A DNA stretch of 64,000 nt, taken from Pseudohalocynthiibacter aestuariivivens. Lineage in GTDB: Bacteria; Pseudomonadota; Alphaproteobacteria; Rhodobacterales; Rhodobacteraceae. Location of the stretch: contig NZ_CP049037.1 of assembly GCF_011040495.1 (NCBI RefSeq), forward strand, positions 3,038,001-3,102,000, written 5' to 3'. The notes below the pieces were generated by a model. The model ran no database searches and had not been told where the DNA came from. It saw only the letters and a program-made list of their open reading frames with translations. Position numbers and translations under genes: made by a program. Position 1 is the stretch's first letter. Each line of letters begins with the position of its first letter. This document shows, one piece after another, positions 45,506 to 53,822 of the stretch.

Positions 45506-46173
45506 CACTTGGGATTAATCAACTTGCATAGATGAGTTGGTGAGATCAGTTTAAGAATCCAGCATGAGCTACTGGGCTGTTAGGGTATCCGCTATTGTTA
45601 TTGGGACGTGGTTGTAGGATTTACGCGGCCATTTTAGGTCTCGGGGCGGACGTCAATCCGTGTTGCCCATGTCGAGGTGCGCGTTGTCGTTGGATCAGAG
45701 CCTCTCGATGGAGATCTGCTGCACCGCGCCGATGCAGTTGAAGATGTAAAATCCAGTTACTTATGTCGGACCGGGCGATTGTATCGCTCGACTTAAGTGT
45801 TTTGCTGCGGCTTTTCACGGTTGGATGTGGATTACCCACGTAGATTTCGTCCCACACCGCAGAGGCGGCGAGCACCCCGGGGGGAGCGCTGTCGGAGGCT
45901 CGATCAGATCAGAGGTGCCGAAGGTGGCCAACATCATGGGTAACGTAGAGCACGACGTCTAGGTCTACATCACCTTCCCCAAGGAACACCCAGCCAAACT
46001 TGAGTTCCGCTTTTCTGATCACGAGGACTGCGTTTAACGGGCGGTCTGCGACGTCCTCTCCAGACAGTCAATTTCCGAAAGCTGATGTGTGGCGAGATCG
46101 GAATTGGTTCTCCTTTTTCGGAGGGGTTCGAGACTCATCTAACATTCAGTCGTGCCAAATTCAGAAACGGTGA
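45506..46173. other. gene-free stretch with decayed sequence
   Basis: About 670 bases without an intact gene. A minus-strand frame at 45621-45875 has no ribosome site and no recognisable family. A plus-strand decayed frame lies at 45891-46085 (listed separately). The region is AT-richer and more broken than the neighbours and separates modules B and C. Confidence 0.5.
45891..46085 (+). pseudogene. decayed coding frame with two in-frame stops
   Basis: The plus frame reads VPKVANIMGNVEHDV, TAG, VYITFPKEHPAKLEFRFSD, TAA at 46035-46037, then RAVCDVLSRQSISES to a TGA at 46083-46085. The text between stops is protein-like and continuous in one frame. No family is recognised with confidence; a beta-strand pattern as in the C-terminal domain of a Gfo/Idh oxidoreductase is one guess. 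It indicates gene loss between modules B and C. Confidence 0.3.
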
Positions 46174-46203
46174 TTGACAAAAAATAGATTCTATTATTAG
46201 GAT
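46174..46203 (+). promoter_or_regulatory. promoter with embedded dyad for the GntR operon
   Basis: TTGACA (46174-46179) and TAGGAT (46198-46203), 18 apart, lie 23 bases upstream of the GntR start. Between them AATAG-ATT-CTATT (46183-46195) forms a short palindrome, a plausible GntR autoregulatory operator. An AGGAGGG ribosome site precedes the gene. Confidence 0.5.
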
Positions 46204-46225
46204 GACTATAAGATAGGAGGGCGTA

Positions 46226-46981
46226 ATGCAGAACAGAATATTCACGCGTAAGGCGCGAGATCGCAGCGCACTATACCTGCAAATTGCGGGTGGGTTACGG
46301 CGGAATATCCTGCAAGGTATCTACGCGCCCAACGAAAAATTACCCGCCATTTCCAAGCTGGCAAAGGAGTTTGACGTATCCATCGTGACGGTCCGCAATG
46401 CCGTGGCCGTCCTTGAGGCGGAGGGCTTGGTGGAGCGGCGGCAGGGCAGCGGCACCTACGTCAAATCAAACGAGGCAAGCACACGTTCATTGCATTTCGA
46501 CACGAGCTTCCGCTCACTGTTGGATCACCTGAAGGGCAGGCGAGCAAAGGTCTTGGTCGCGTCAGATGAGCCGCTCACGCCGCTGATCCATCCGAAAATC
46601 GGCAAGCTATGCGGGCCCTATCACTTCATGCGGCGTATCCACATGACGGATACGACACCTTATGCGGTGATCAATATTCACCTGCGCAAGGATATCTATC
46701 TGCAAAACCGTGAAGGCTATGACCGCGAGATGGTCATCCCGCTTCTCGCAAAATCGCCTGAAATCGCTGGCGGGCGGATGCACCAAACGATTTCCTTCAC
46801 GACCGCCGACCCGGAAACGGCGGAGCATCTCGATCTGCCTGTGAACGCTGCTATCGGCGACGTGAAGCGGGTGATCACCGATGCCCAAGGCGCGGTGCTC
46901 TACGTTGGCAACACCAAGTACCGGGGCGATTTCGTGAATCTCGAGATCGACATCACTATAGATGAGGAATTCCAGAAATGA
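46226..46981 (+). CDS. GntR-family regulator with UTRA domain
   Basis: A 251-residue HutC-subfamily regulator. The winged helix-turn-helix is at about 18-85 (LPAISKLAKEFDVSIVTVRNAVAVLEAEGLV pattern, ending RRQGSGTYV), and the UTRA ligand-binding domain is from about 95. UTRA regulators bind small effectors, often the transported or phosphorylated substrate of their operon. Its TGA overlaps the metallophosphoesterase start (ATGA), so it is made as the first product of the operon. Confidence 0.92.
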   Translation: MQNRIFTRKARDRSALYLQIAGGLRRNILQGIYAPNEKLPAISKLAKEFDVSIVTVRNAVAVLEAEGLVERRQGSGTYVKSNEASTRSLHFDTSFRSLLDHLKGRRAKVLVASDEPLTPLIHPKIGKLCGPYHFMRRIHMTDTTPYAVINIHLRKDIYLQNREGYDREMVIPLLAKSPEIAGGRMHQTISFTTADPETAEHLDLPVNAAIGDVKRVITDAQGAVLYVGNTKYRGDFVNLEIDITIDEEFQK

Positions 46982-48972
46982 GCCGACAGACCGCGGGGCG
47001 TAAATTGTTTGAAGTGGCGCTTGTGTCCGACACTCATGTGAACGAGCGTGAGGATTTCTCGGCCTCGCCCTACCCGGCGAATGCCGAAGCGAATCCGCGT
47101 GCGCGGCATGTTTTTGCGCAGATCGCCCAAAGTGACGCGGCCTTCGCTGTGCATATGGGGGACATGATCAACCCGGTGCCGGAGTTGCCAAGCTATGCGC
47201 AGGCGGCCGAAAATTTCCATTCAATCGCCGGGGCGTTGTCCATTCCGCTGCATTTGGTTCCCGGCAACCATGACATCGGCGACAAGCCTGTGGACTGGAT
47301 GCCTGCAGGCATGGTGAATGCCCAAAACATCGCGATTTATGAGCAGCATTTCGGCAAGCATTTCTACAGCTTCGATCATGCGGACGTGCATTTCGTCGTG
47401 CTCAATGCGTCACTGATCAACTCAGGTGATCCCGCCGAGGCGACGCAGAAATCCTGGCTCGAAAAGGATCTGCAGAGTTCGCAGGGACAGCGCACCTTCT
47501 TCTTCATTCACTATCCACTTTATGTGTCCGACCCCGCCGAGCCGACCAGCTACGACAATATCGACGAGCCTGGGCGCAGCTGGCTGTTGGGCCTGATCGA
47601 GCGCCACAAGCCCGAAGCCTTGTTCAGCGCGCATGTCCATAACTTCTGGTACGATATGTATGGTGAAACGGCGATGTATGTGATGCCGTCCACCTGTTTC
47701 GTGCGGCACGACTACTCCGAGATGTATCGTATCGATGGCGGAGATCAGTTCGGTCGAAATGACGCCGCCAAACTGGGTTTCGTGACTCTGGAAATCTACG
47801 AGACGGGACATGTCACGCATTATCACCGCACCTACGGGCGCTGCCTCGCCGAAGATGCCCTAGACGAGCCTGCCAGTTACCCGCGCACGCATGTCAAACG
47901 CACGACCTTGCCGCGTGTCAGCGTGGATATGCGGCACAGCTGGGCCGAAGAGATGACGGTGGCGCCGTCAGGCGCAGTGGACGAGTTTCGCCGCAAGACA
48001 GCTCGTAACGATTATCCGGTGATGGCGTTGTGGGAAATGGGCCTGTCAGGAATGCGCGTGCCGGTACAGGATCTGCTAGACGACAAAGTTCGCCGCCGGA
48101 TGACGCTACTGCGCCCGTTGGGCCATCGTTTTCACGTGTATATGTACGACCTGCCGGACTCCGCAACCGCGCAGGCGCTCACGGATCACGCCGATCTGAT
48201 CGACCGTCTGGAAGTCGTCATCAGCTGGGACCAGCGCAAAAGCCTGCTGCCCGCAATCCTTGCGCTGAAAGAGGCGACAGGTGTTCCGCTGCTGCTGTCG
48301 CGTGTTAACCGCAAGGATGCGGCCAAAACGTCGGGCGGGCGCTACAACCACCTGATCAGCCACGGATTCAGCCTTGATGAGATGGACGAACTGGCAGATT
48401 TTGCCGCTGCGCAAGGCGCTGCCATCGACGGCTTTGTTTTTTCGATATCTCGCGAGGTCGACCCGCACCCCGCGATTGCCCGCCTTGACGAATTCGGGGA
48501 AAGAACGGGCAAACTGCCGGTGCTTTACGTCAAATCTACGACAGGAAGTCCTTGGGCCGATTTCTGCGACGACCGCGCCAATGCCCTGCGCATCGGCGAG
48601 GCGGTGATGGCCGCTACCGGCGCAAGCCATACGCATGTAGTGCTGGACACTTTCGCAGATGCCGACCGGGGATATTTCGTCCGGACAGGTCTGGTCGACC
48701 GGAGGTTCAATCCACGTCTTGCCGGGCGCATGCTGACGGCTTTGGCGCCGCGTCTTGCGGGCGGCAATTGGAAAACGGGATCTGCCCACAGCTTGCACGC
48801 GGAGGATGGGACGACACTGATGCTTGGGGTGGCCACGGAGCTTTGCGGCAAGGCGCATACGCAACCCACCAACGCCATCTGGCACGACCCCGATACTCGG
48901 AAATCAGGCCCAATTTCAACGCTTGGGGCACAGCCTCCTGAGGCCCTTCTACTTGTCGAGACCTCTGGTTAG
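46978..48972 (+). CDS. two-domain calcineurin-like metallophosphoesterase
   Basis: A 664-residue cytoplasmic protein with no signal peptide. The N-terminal domain (about 1-290) has the binuclear-metal motif set: D18-x-H20, G61-D62, G96-N-H-D99, a FFFIHYP His and the C-terminal SAHVHN pair. This is the cAMP-phosphodiesterase/GpdQ-like fold. The remaining 370 residues are not recognised; they contain a repeating alpha/beta pattern with TLLRPLGHRFH, VISWDQRKS, LLLSRVNRKDAAK and VVLDTFADADRGYF that resembles a TIM-barrel layout. It is made between a regulator and a betaine-type importer, so it may cleave a phosphodiester of the imported compound. Confidence 0.82.
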   Translation: MSRQTAGRKLFEVALVSDTHVNEREDFSASPYPANAEANPRARHVFAQIAQSDAAFAVHMGDMINPVPELPSYAQAAENFHSIAGALSIPLHLVPGNHDIGDKPVDWMPAGMVNAQNIAIYEQHFGKHFYSFDHADVHFVVLNASLINSGDPAEATQKSWLEKDLQSSQGQRTFFFIHYPLYVSDPAEPTSYDNIDEPGRSWLLGLIERHKPEALFSAHVHNFWYDMYGETAMYVMPSTCFVRHDYSEMYRIDGGDQFGRNDAAKLGFVTLEIYETGHVTHYHRTYGRCLAEDALDEPASYPRTHVKRTTLPRVSVDMRHSWAEEMTVAPSGAVDEFRRKTARNDYPVMALWEMGLSGMRVPVQDLLDDKVRRRMTLLRPLGHRFHVYMYDLPDSATAQALTDHADLIDRLEVVISWDQRKSLLPAILALKEATGVPLLLSRVNRKDAAKTSGGRYNHLISHGFSLDEMDELADFAAAQGAAIDGFVFSISREVDPHPAIARLDEFGERTGKLPVLYVKSTTGSPWADFCDDRANALRIGEAVMAATGASHTHVVLDTFADADRGYFVRTGLVDRRFNPRLAGRMLTALAPRLAGGNWKTGSAHSLHAEDGTTLMLGVATELCGKAHTQPTNAIWHDPDTRKSGPISTLGAQPPEALLLVETSG

Positions 48973-49026
48973 CCAAACCAGCGCAGCAAACAACTACGCA
49001 ACAAACAACCTATGGGGAGATACATC

Positions 49027-50016
49027 ATGGAAAATTCGTCGTACACCAAACTGGCCATGGTTGCCTTGGCGGCAGGATTGGCCATGCCGATGGCTGCATC
49101 GGCCTGCGAACTGGATCGACCAGTCAAACTGGCGGACGGCAACTGGGATGCGGTGCAGGTGCTCAACTCGATCGCCGGGAAGATCATAGAAACTGGTTAT
49201 GACTGCCAAGTCGAGATGGTCACAGGCGCGATGGTGCCGCTGTTCACTGCGTTACAAAAGAACGACGTGGACATCTTCATGGATATCTGGCCGTCCAACA
49301 ACGTCGAGATTTGGGGCAAAACCCTTGAGGCCGGTGCGGTCGATCTGGGTGTCATCTACTCGGATGCAACCGAAGGATGGTACGTGCCGCGATATGTTAT
49401 CGACGGGGACAGTTCGCGCGGCATCGAGGCGATGGCGACAGATCTGAAATCCGTGGAAGATTTGTCAAAATACAAGGACCTGTTCGCCGACCCTGAAGCT
49501 CCTGGCAAGGGCCGGTTTCTCAACTGCCCGATCGGCTGGGGCTGCGAGCAGACGAACAACAACAAGCTAGAGGCATACAACCTGTTGGATTCGTTCACGA
49601 ATTTCAAACCGGGTTCGGGCGCGGCGCTCGATGCGGCTTTCGCCTCGGCCTATAAACGGGGCAAGCCGATTGTGGGCTACTATTGGGAACCCACCTGGGT
49701 CATGGGCCTCTATGACATGATCAAGCTAGAGGAACCGGCTTGTGAAGGCTCGAATGCGAATGCCTGCGCCTTTGCCCTCGCAGAAGCGCATGTCGGTGGC
49801 AGCGCGGACTTTGTCGCTCAGGCCGACGCTCTCGAGACGTTCTTTAGCAGTCTCAAGACTAACTCCAAAGAGATCAGTCAAATGCTTGCGTATATGCAGG
49901 AAAACTCAGGCGCGGACCGTGACGATGCCGCGCTGAACTTTCTCAAGACGCAAGAGGCCACCTGGAGCCAATGGGTGCCCGCAGATGTTGCGGCCAAGGT
50001 CAAGGCTGCACTCTGA
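49027..50016 (+). CDS. glycine-betaine/choline-type ABC substrate-binding protein
   Basis: Periplasmic receptor (OpuAC/ProX family). The 329-residue precursor has a signal peptide (KLAMVALAAGLAMPMAASA). The mature protein has VKLADGNWDAVQVLNSIAGKI, a D-I-F-M-D-I-W-P-S segment, and several Trp and Tyr residues (WYVPRY, GYYWEPTW) like the aromatic cage that binds quaternary ammonium groups. A Cys pair around CPIGWGCEQ may form a disulfide. GGGGAG precedes ATG 49027. The true ligand could be betaine, choline, carnitine or a related trimethylamine compound. Confidence 0.88.
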   Translation: MENSSYTKLAMVALAAGLAMPMAASACELDRPVKLADGNWDAVQVLNSIAGKIIETGYDCQVEMVTGAMVPLFTALQKNDVDIFMDIWPSNNVEIWGKTLEAGAVDLGVIYSDATEGWYVPRYVIDGDSSRGIEAMATDLKSVEDLSKYKDLFADPEAPGKGRFLNCPIGWGCEQTNNNKLEAYNLLDSFTNFKPGSGAALDAAFASAYKRGKPIVGYYWEPTWVMGLYDMIKLEEPACEGSNANACAFALAEAHVGGSADFVAQADALETFFSSLKTNSKEISQMLAYMQENSGADRDDAALNFLKTQEATWSQWVPADVAAKVKAAL

Positions 50017-50082
50017 ACCAACTGCTCGACGGTGCCGTCCTAAACGGTGCCGTAGAGCTTCCACCCCACTGGAGATCGCCTC

Positions 50083-50949
50083 ATGTTCCCGAAATCACTG
50101 GAATGGCCGCTGGAAAGGTGGGTCAACGAAGCGCTCGACTGGCTGATCACTGGTTATGGCGATCAGTTCGAAGTCGTGTCCGATTTCATTTTGTCGGTTC
50201 TGATCTGGATCGAATGGGCACTGCTCACGATACCCTGGTGGGGTGCCATAATCTTGCTCTGCGCTCTTAGCTGGCATGCCAGCCGCAGCTGGAAACTGCC
50301 GGTCATCGTCGGCTCTTGCCTGATCCTCGTTGGTTCGCTCGGTCTGTGGAATTTGACGATGCAAACAATGGCCCTGATGATCGTCGCCGTTCTGCTATCG
50401 GTGATGATCGGCCTGCCGCTCGGCGTCCTCATGTCACAGAGCAATCGGCTGCAGGGCGTGCTGACCCCTGTTCTTGACGCAATGCAGACAGTGCCGCCGT
50501 TTGTTTATCTGGTGCCGGCGGTGATGTTGTTCGGTCTGGGTAAGGTGCCTGCGATCATCGCAACGGTGATTTATGCCGTGCCGCCACTGGCGCGGTTGAC
50601 TAATCTGGGCATCCGCCTGATCGATCGGGAAGTGATGGAAGCCTCGGCCGCGTTTGGCACTGGCAAGCTGCGGCAACTCATGCAAGTGCAGTTTCCGCTC
50701 GCGATGCCTAATGTCATGGCAGGGATCAACCAGTGTACGATGATGGCGCTCGGCATGGTCGTGATTGCCTCGATGATAGGCGCGCGCGGTTTGGGGGAAC
50801 AGGTTCTTGTGGGCATCCAGCGGCTGGATGTTGGCAAAGGCGTTGTGGGCGGCATTGGGATTGTTGCGCTGGCGATCATCTTTGATCGGATCACGCAGGC
50901 CTACGGAAAACGCCAGATGCGCCATATCAGCCAGCGATCGGAAACGTGA
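50083..50949 (+). CDS. ABC permease of betaine/choline-type importer
   Basis: A 288-residue inner-membrane permease (ProW/OpuAB type) with six to seven hydrophobic segments. The cytoplasmic coupling loop is EASAAFGTGKLRQLMQVQFPLAMPN, and the family block PVLDAMQTVPPFVYLVPAVMLFG is intact. The next gene overlaps its stop (TGATG). Confidence 0.92.
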   Translation: MFPKSLEWPLERWVNEALDWLITGYGDQFEVVSDFILSVLIWIEWALLTIPWWGAIILLCALSWHASRSWKLPVIVGSCLILVGSLGLWNLTMQTMALMIVAVLLSVMIGLPLGVLMSQSNRLQGVLTPVLDAMQTVPPFVYLVPAVMLFGLGKVPAIIATVIYAVPPLARLTNLGIRLIDREVMEASAAFGTGKLRQLMQVQFPLAMPNVMAGINQCTMMALGMVVIASMIGARGLGEQVLVGIQRLDVGKGVVGGIGIVALAIIFDRITQAYGKRQMRHISQRSET

Positions 50950-51980
50950 TGAGCAAGATCGAGGTCAAGAAAGTCTCAAAGGTCTTCGGTGCATATCCGA
51001 AATCCATTGTGCCATTACTTAATGGCGATCTGTCCAAGTCGGATATCCAAGCGCAGCACAATCATGTTGTTGGGCTTCGCAATGTGTCACTCGACATGGC
51101 GGAGGGCAAGGTTCATGTGATTATGGGTTTGTCGGGGTCTGGGAAATCGACGCTGATCCGTCATTTCAACCGGCTGATCGACCCGACATCCGGTGCGATC
51201 ATCATTGACGGGCAGGATATCCTGTCGCTGTCACCCCGCGAATTGCAGCATCTGCGGCAAACCAAGATCAGCATGGTCTTTCAGAACTTCGGCTTAATGC
51301 CGCACCGCACCGTGCTGGATAATGTCGCCTATGGGTTAGAGGTGCGCGGCGACGCCCGCAATGCACGTGAGGATTCTGTTCGAAAATGGATCTCTAAGGT
51401 CGGCCTGCAGGGCTATGAGGGCAGCTATCCCCATGAACTCTCGGGTGGCATGCAGCAACGCGTTGGCCTGGCCCGTGGCCTCGCCACCAACCCCGATATC
51501 CTGTTGATGGACGAGGCATTTTCAGCTCTGGACCCTCTTATACGCAGTGACATGCAAACCGTTTTGCTCGACCTGCAACGCGAGTTGAACAAGACGATCA
51601 TCTTCATCACACATGATCTCGACGAAGCGCTGGCGATCGGTGACAGGATTGCGATCCTTCAGGATGGCGAATTGGTGCAGGTTGGTTCGCCACAAGAGAT
51701 CATCCTGCAGCCTGCCAATGACTACATCCAGCGGTTTGTAGCTAACGTAAATCGCGGCCGCGCCCTGCGAGTAGCGGCAATCATGAAAACGCCCAATGGT
51801 GCGGTGCCGCATGCCAGCGATCTGCGCCGCAGCGACACGCTGGAACTCGCGTTGAGCAAGGTCGTCGGTGCCAAGGGACCGGTGTCTGTGCTGGACGACG
51901 CAACCCATGAACTCTGCGGCACCGTAACTGCACAGCAAATTGTGGCCGCCATATCCGGTCAATTAGGAGGAAAACCATGA
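50949..51980 (+). CDS. ATP-binding protein of betaine/choline-type importer
   Basis: A 343-residue ABC ATPase (ProV/OpuAA type). It has Walker A MGLSGSGKST, a Q-loop in VFQNFGLMPH, the signature LSGGMQQRVGLAR, Walker B ILLMDEAFSALDP, and the switch His in ITHDLDEA. Beyond the ATPase core is a C-terminal CBS-like extension (about 275-343), the regulatory region of this subfamily. ATG 50949 overlaps the permease stop; GTG 50946 is an alternative. A conserved 40-residue N-terminal extension precedes the core. Confidence 0.92.
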   Translation: MSKIEVKKVSKVFGAYPKSIVPLLNGDLSKSDIQAQHNHVVGLRNVSLDMAEGKVHVIMGLSGSGKSTLIRHFNRLIDPTSGAIIIDGQDILSLSPRELQHLRQTKISMVFQNFGLMPHRTVLDNVAYGLEVRGDARNAREDSVRKWISKVGLQGYEGSYPHELSGGMQQRVGLARGLATNPDILLMDEAFSALDPLIRSDMQTVLLDLQRELNKTIIFITHDLDEALAIGDRIAILQDGELVQVGSPQEIILQPANDYIQRFVANVNRGRALRVAAIMKTPNGAVPHASDLRRSDTLELALSKVVGAKGPVSVLDDATHELCGTVTAQQIVAAISGQLGGKP

Positions 51981-53110
51981 ACAAGCCCTTCAAGCCCGCA
52001 CCAAGCATAGACCTTGACGACCTGCAGACCAATCTTGATCAGGGTTGGGGATTTCCGGCAAATTTCTATTCCGATCCGGATATCTATGACTTTGATATGA
52101 AGCATATCTACAATAAGAGTTGGCTGCTGTTTGCGCCAGTTCATCAACTGAGCGAACCGGGCGATACGGTCGTGGGCCGTGCCGGAGATGTGCCGGTGGT
52201 GGTGGTCCGCGGGCGGGATAACGTGCTGCGCGGTTTCGTGAACCTCTGCCGTCACCGTGGCTACACGGTCGCGACCGAAACCGGCAAATGTAATACGCTA
52301 ACGTGTCGTTACCACGCCTGGAGCTATAACCTTGACGGCAGCCTGCGTGGTGCACCGAATACGAAGCAGGAGCCAGGTTTTGACAAGTCCGAAATGTCCT
52401 TGTTGCCGATTGCGGTGGATACCTGGGGCCCTGCGGTTTTTGTAAACGCCGACCCGGAAGCTACGCCTTTCCTCGCTCATCACCCAAAGATTGCGGACTA
52501 TACCAGAAGCATCGGGTATGAAACTGATCCGCAATTCTATCTCGATAATTACGATCTCGTTCGTACAATCGACTACGACTTCCAATCCAATTGGAAGCTT
52601 TGGTACGATAACAACACCGAATGCTATCACTGCCCCACGATTCACTCGACCAGCTTCGGAGATGCCTTTGAGACCAACATCGGGGCTTTCACCTACGAAG
52701 AATTCGATAACTGCATGACCTTCTCGTTTTCTCCGGACGCACGCCCTGCTGAGCCTGGCAAACTCAAAGCCCGGTCACAGCGGGCGTTCCAGTTCTACCC
52801 AGGGTCCACGATCATGCGGCAGGACGACCTCTTGCTGTTGCATCAGGCGATCCCGACAGGGCCGGAAACGTCCAAAAAATTTATGTACTGCCTGCTGCGC
52901 AAGGGTAGCGATACTGAAATGGGTAAGCGCTGGATCGACCTTTGGGATCAAACTTTTTCCGAAGATCAGGGCGCTACCCAAATTCAGCAAGCGGGCCTGC
53001 GCAGCGGGCGTATGCCGCGCGCGCGCTACGTTACCAATCAGGAAGAGGCAACAATGTTCGTGAATCGCCTGACGCTGTCCGCTTATAGAAAGGCTTTGAC
53101 TGGAGATTGA
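51977..53110 (+). CDS. Rieske non-heme iron oxygenase, alpha subunit
   Basis: Ring-hydroxylating-oxygenase-type enzyme of 377 residues. The [2Fe-2S] Rieske site is C91-x-H93 and C110-x2-H113 (CRHR, CRYHAW). The mononuclear iron His residues are H218 and H223 in TECYHCPTIH. Length and sequence match the N-demethylating group (glycine betaine, carnitine or stachydrine monooxygenases) rather than aromatic dioxygenases. The start overlaps the ATPase stop with AGGAGG in front. No reductase or ferredoxin gene lies next to it; the partner must be encoded elsewhere. Confidence 0.9.
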   Translation: MNKPFKPAPSIDLDDLQTNLDQGWGFPANFYSDPDIYDFDMKHIYNKSWLLFAPVHQLSEPGDTVVGRAGDVPVVVVRGRDNVLRGFVNLCRHRGYTVATETGKCNTLTCRYHAWSYNLDGSLRGAPNTKQEPGFDKSEMSLLPIAVDTWGPAVFVNADPEATPFLAHHPKIADYTRSIGYETDPQFYLDNYDLVRTIDYDFQSNWKLWYDNNTECYHCPTIHSTSFGDAFETNIGAFTYEEFDNCMTFSFSPDARPAEPGKLKARSQRAFQFYPGSTIMRQDDLLLLHQAIPTGPETSKKFMYCLLRKGSDTEMGKRWIDLWDQTFSEDQGATQIQQAGLRSGRMPRARYVTNQEEATMFVNRLTLSAYRKALTGD

Positions 53111-53259
53111 AAGGATCTGCCAAAAGAAGCTGTGTTGGGCAGGCCGATAGGTCACTTTGTATCCGGTCGCTACAAAAAAGCAGAACGTTCTGTTAATTCA
53201 AAATCGCGAACGAAATGGATCATCCACCTCGCTGCGATGATGTATGGGACATGTAATGT

Positions 53260-53418
53260 ATGAGAAAATCCGCTTGCGAGAAACTCGAGATCATCCGTAC
53301 CGTAGGGGGCATATCTGTTCACGAACCAGACCCTAGACGCGCCGGAGGCTCTTCCCGAATTTTTTACGAGAATAATCTGGATTTCGGTCGGTTCAAATCC
53401 TCGGGGAGGAATGTTTAG
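53260..53418 (+). pseudogene. N-terminal fragment of an IS3-family transposase (OrfB type), frameshifted
   Basis: The frame opens MRKSACEKLEIIRTV, the classical beginning of IS3-group OrfB proteins. Just after it the family text continues only in the next frame (LFTNQTLDAPEALPEFF, comparable to LPVxRTLxxLGxPxxTFY), so a base was lost or gained near 53326. The in-frame reading ends at TAG 53416-53418. The rest of the element is missing and no terminal repeats were found. Confidence 0.5.
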
Positions 53419-53428
53419 ACATTCCTCC
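53405..53428. terminator. perfect 10-bp hairpin
   Basis: GGAGGAATGT (53405-53414) and ACATTCCTCC (53419-53428) pair perfectly around TTAG. It is 13 bases beyond the DUF3008 stop on the minus strand and also follows the transposase remnant. A terminator for the DUF3008 gene is likely, though a T-run is lacking. Confidence 0.55.
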
Positions 53429-53441
53429 GAAACGCTGGCTC

Positions 53442-53624
53442 TCAGCTTTTCTTGTCGGGAAGGTTTTTGCGATCCGTCGAAGCAAGTTCTTCTAACTCCT
53501 CCTCGGTCATGCTCTCATACATCTCTTTTGACGCGCCGACCAAGTCGGATTTCTTGGTTTCGCCGCGCTTTGCGGAAAGTGCGGCACCGGCTGCTTTCTG
53601 CTGGGCTTTGGATCTGGCTGGCAT
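53442..53624 (-). CDS. DUF3008-family small protein
   Basis: A 60-residue, Lys/Glu/Ala-rich soluble protein of the DUF3008 family. It opens MPARSKAQQKAAGAALSAKRG and has MYESMTEEELEELAST in the middle. It resembles stress-induced small plasmid or chromosomal proteins, but no function is known. ATG 53624 gives the conserved N-terminus. It stands alone between the remnant hairpin and the histidine kinase. Confidence 0.87.
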   Translation of the reverse strand: MPARSKAQQKAAGAALSAKRGETKKSDLVGASKEMYESMTEEELEELASTDRKNLPDKKS

Positions 53625-53780
53625 TAGATAACACCTCTTTTTGACAAGGATAGAACGCGCTGAAGGCACCATCAGTTCCCGCCGGGATGCTTGCTCCGAT
53701 ACGATGAGGAAGGCCAGAGTAAGCTGCGCTCTTAACTGATGGTCAGTATCTTGTTTTTTGCGAAAAGGTTAGGTTGTCGA

Positions 53781-53797
53781 AGGTTTGTGATAAACCT
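53781..53797 (-). terminator. stem-loop after the histidine kinase
   Basis: AGGTTT and AAACCT form a 6-bp stem with a 5-base loop about 26 bases beyond the stop of the kinase gene on the minus strand. Weak, with no U-run. Confidence 0.35.
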
Positions 53798-53822
53798 GCT
53801 ACCCACGCGTGGTGCAGCCACC

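Larger units (their letters stand above)
53111..53441. other. 331-base gap with IS remnant and hairpin
   Basis: After the Rieske gene the gap holds a CAGAACGTTCTG palindrome near 53182, a transposase fragment (53260-53418) and a strong hairpin (53405-53428). No complete gene is present. It forms the right edge of the catabolic block. Confidence 0.6.

Noticed and set aside
45621..45875. Possible small gene on the minus strand between modules B and C
   Set aside because: No ribosome site and no recognisable motif. A transposase tail was considered but not supported.
53385..53410. tRNA T-arm-like text (GGTTCAAATCC) as a candidate attachment-site copy
   Set aside because: The stem bases do not pair and the sequence is not a copy of the tRNA-Arg 3' end.
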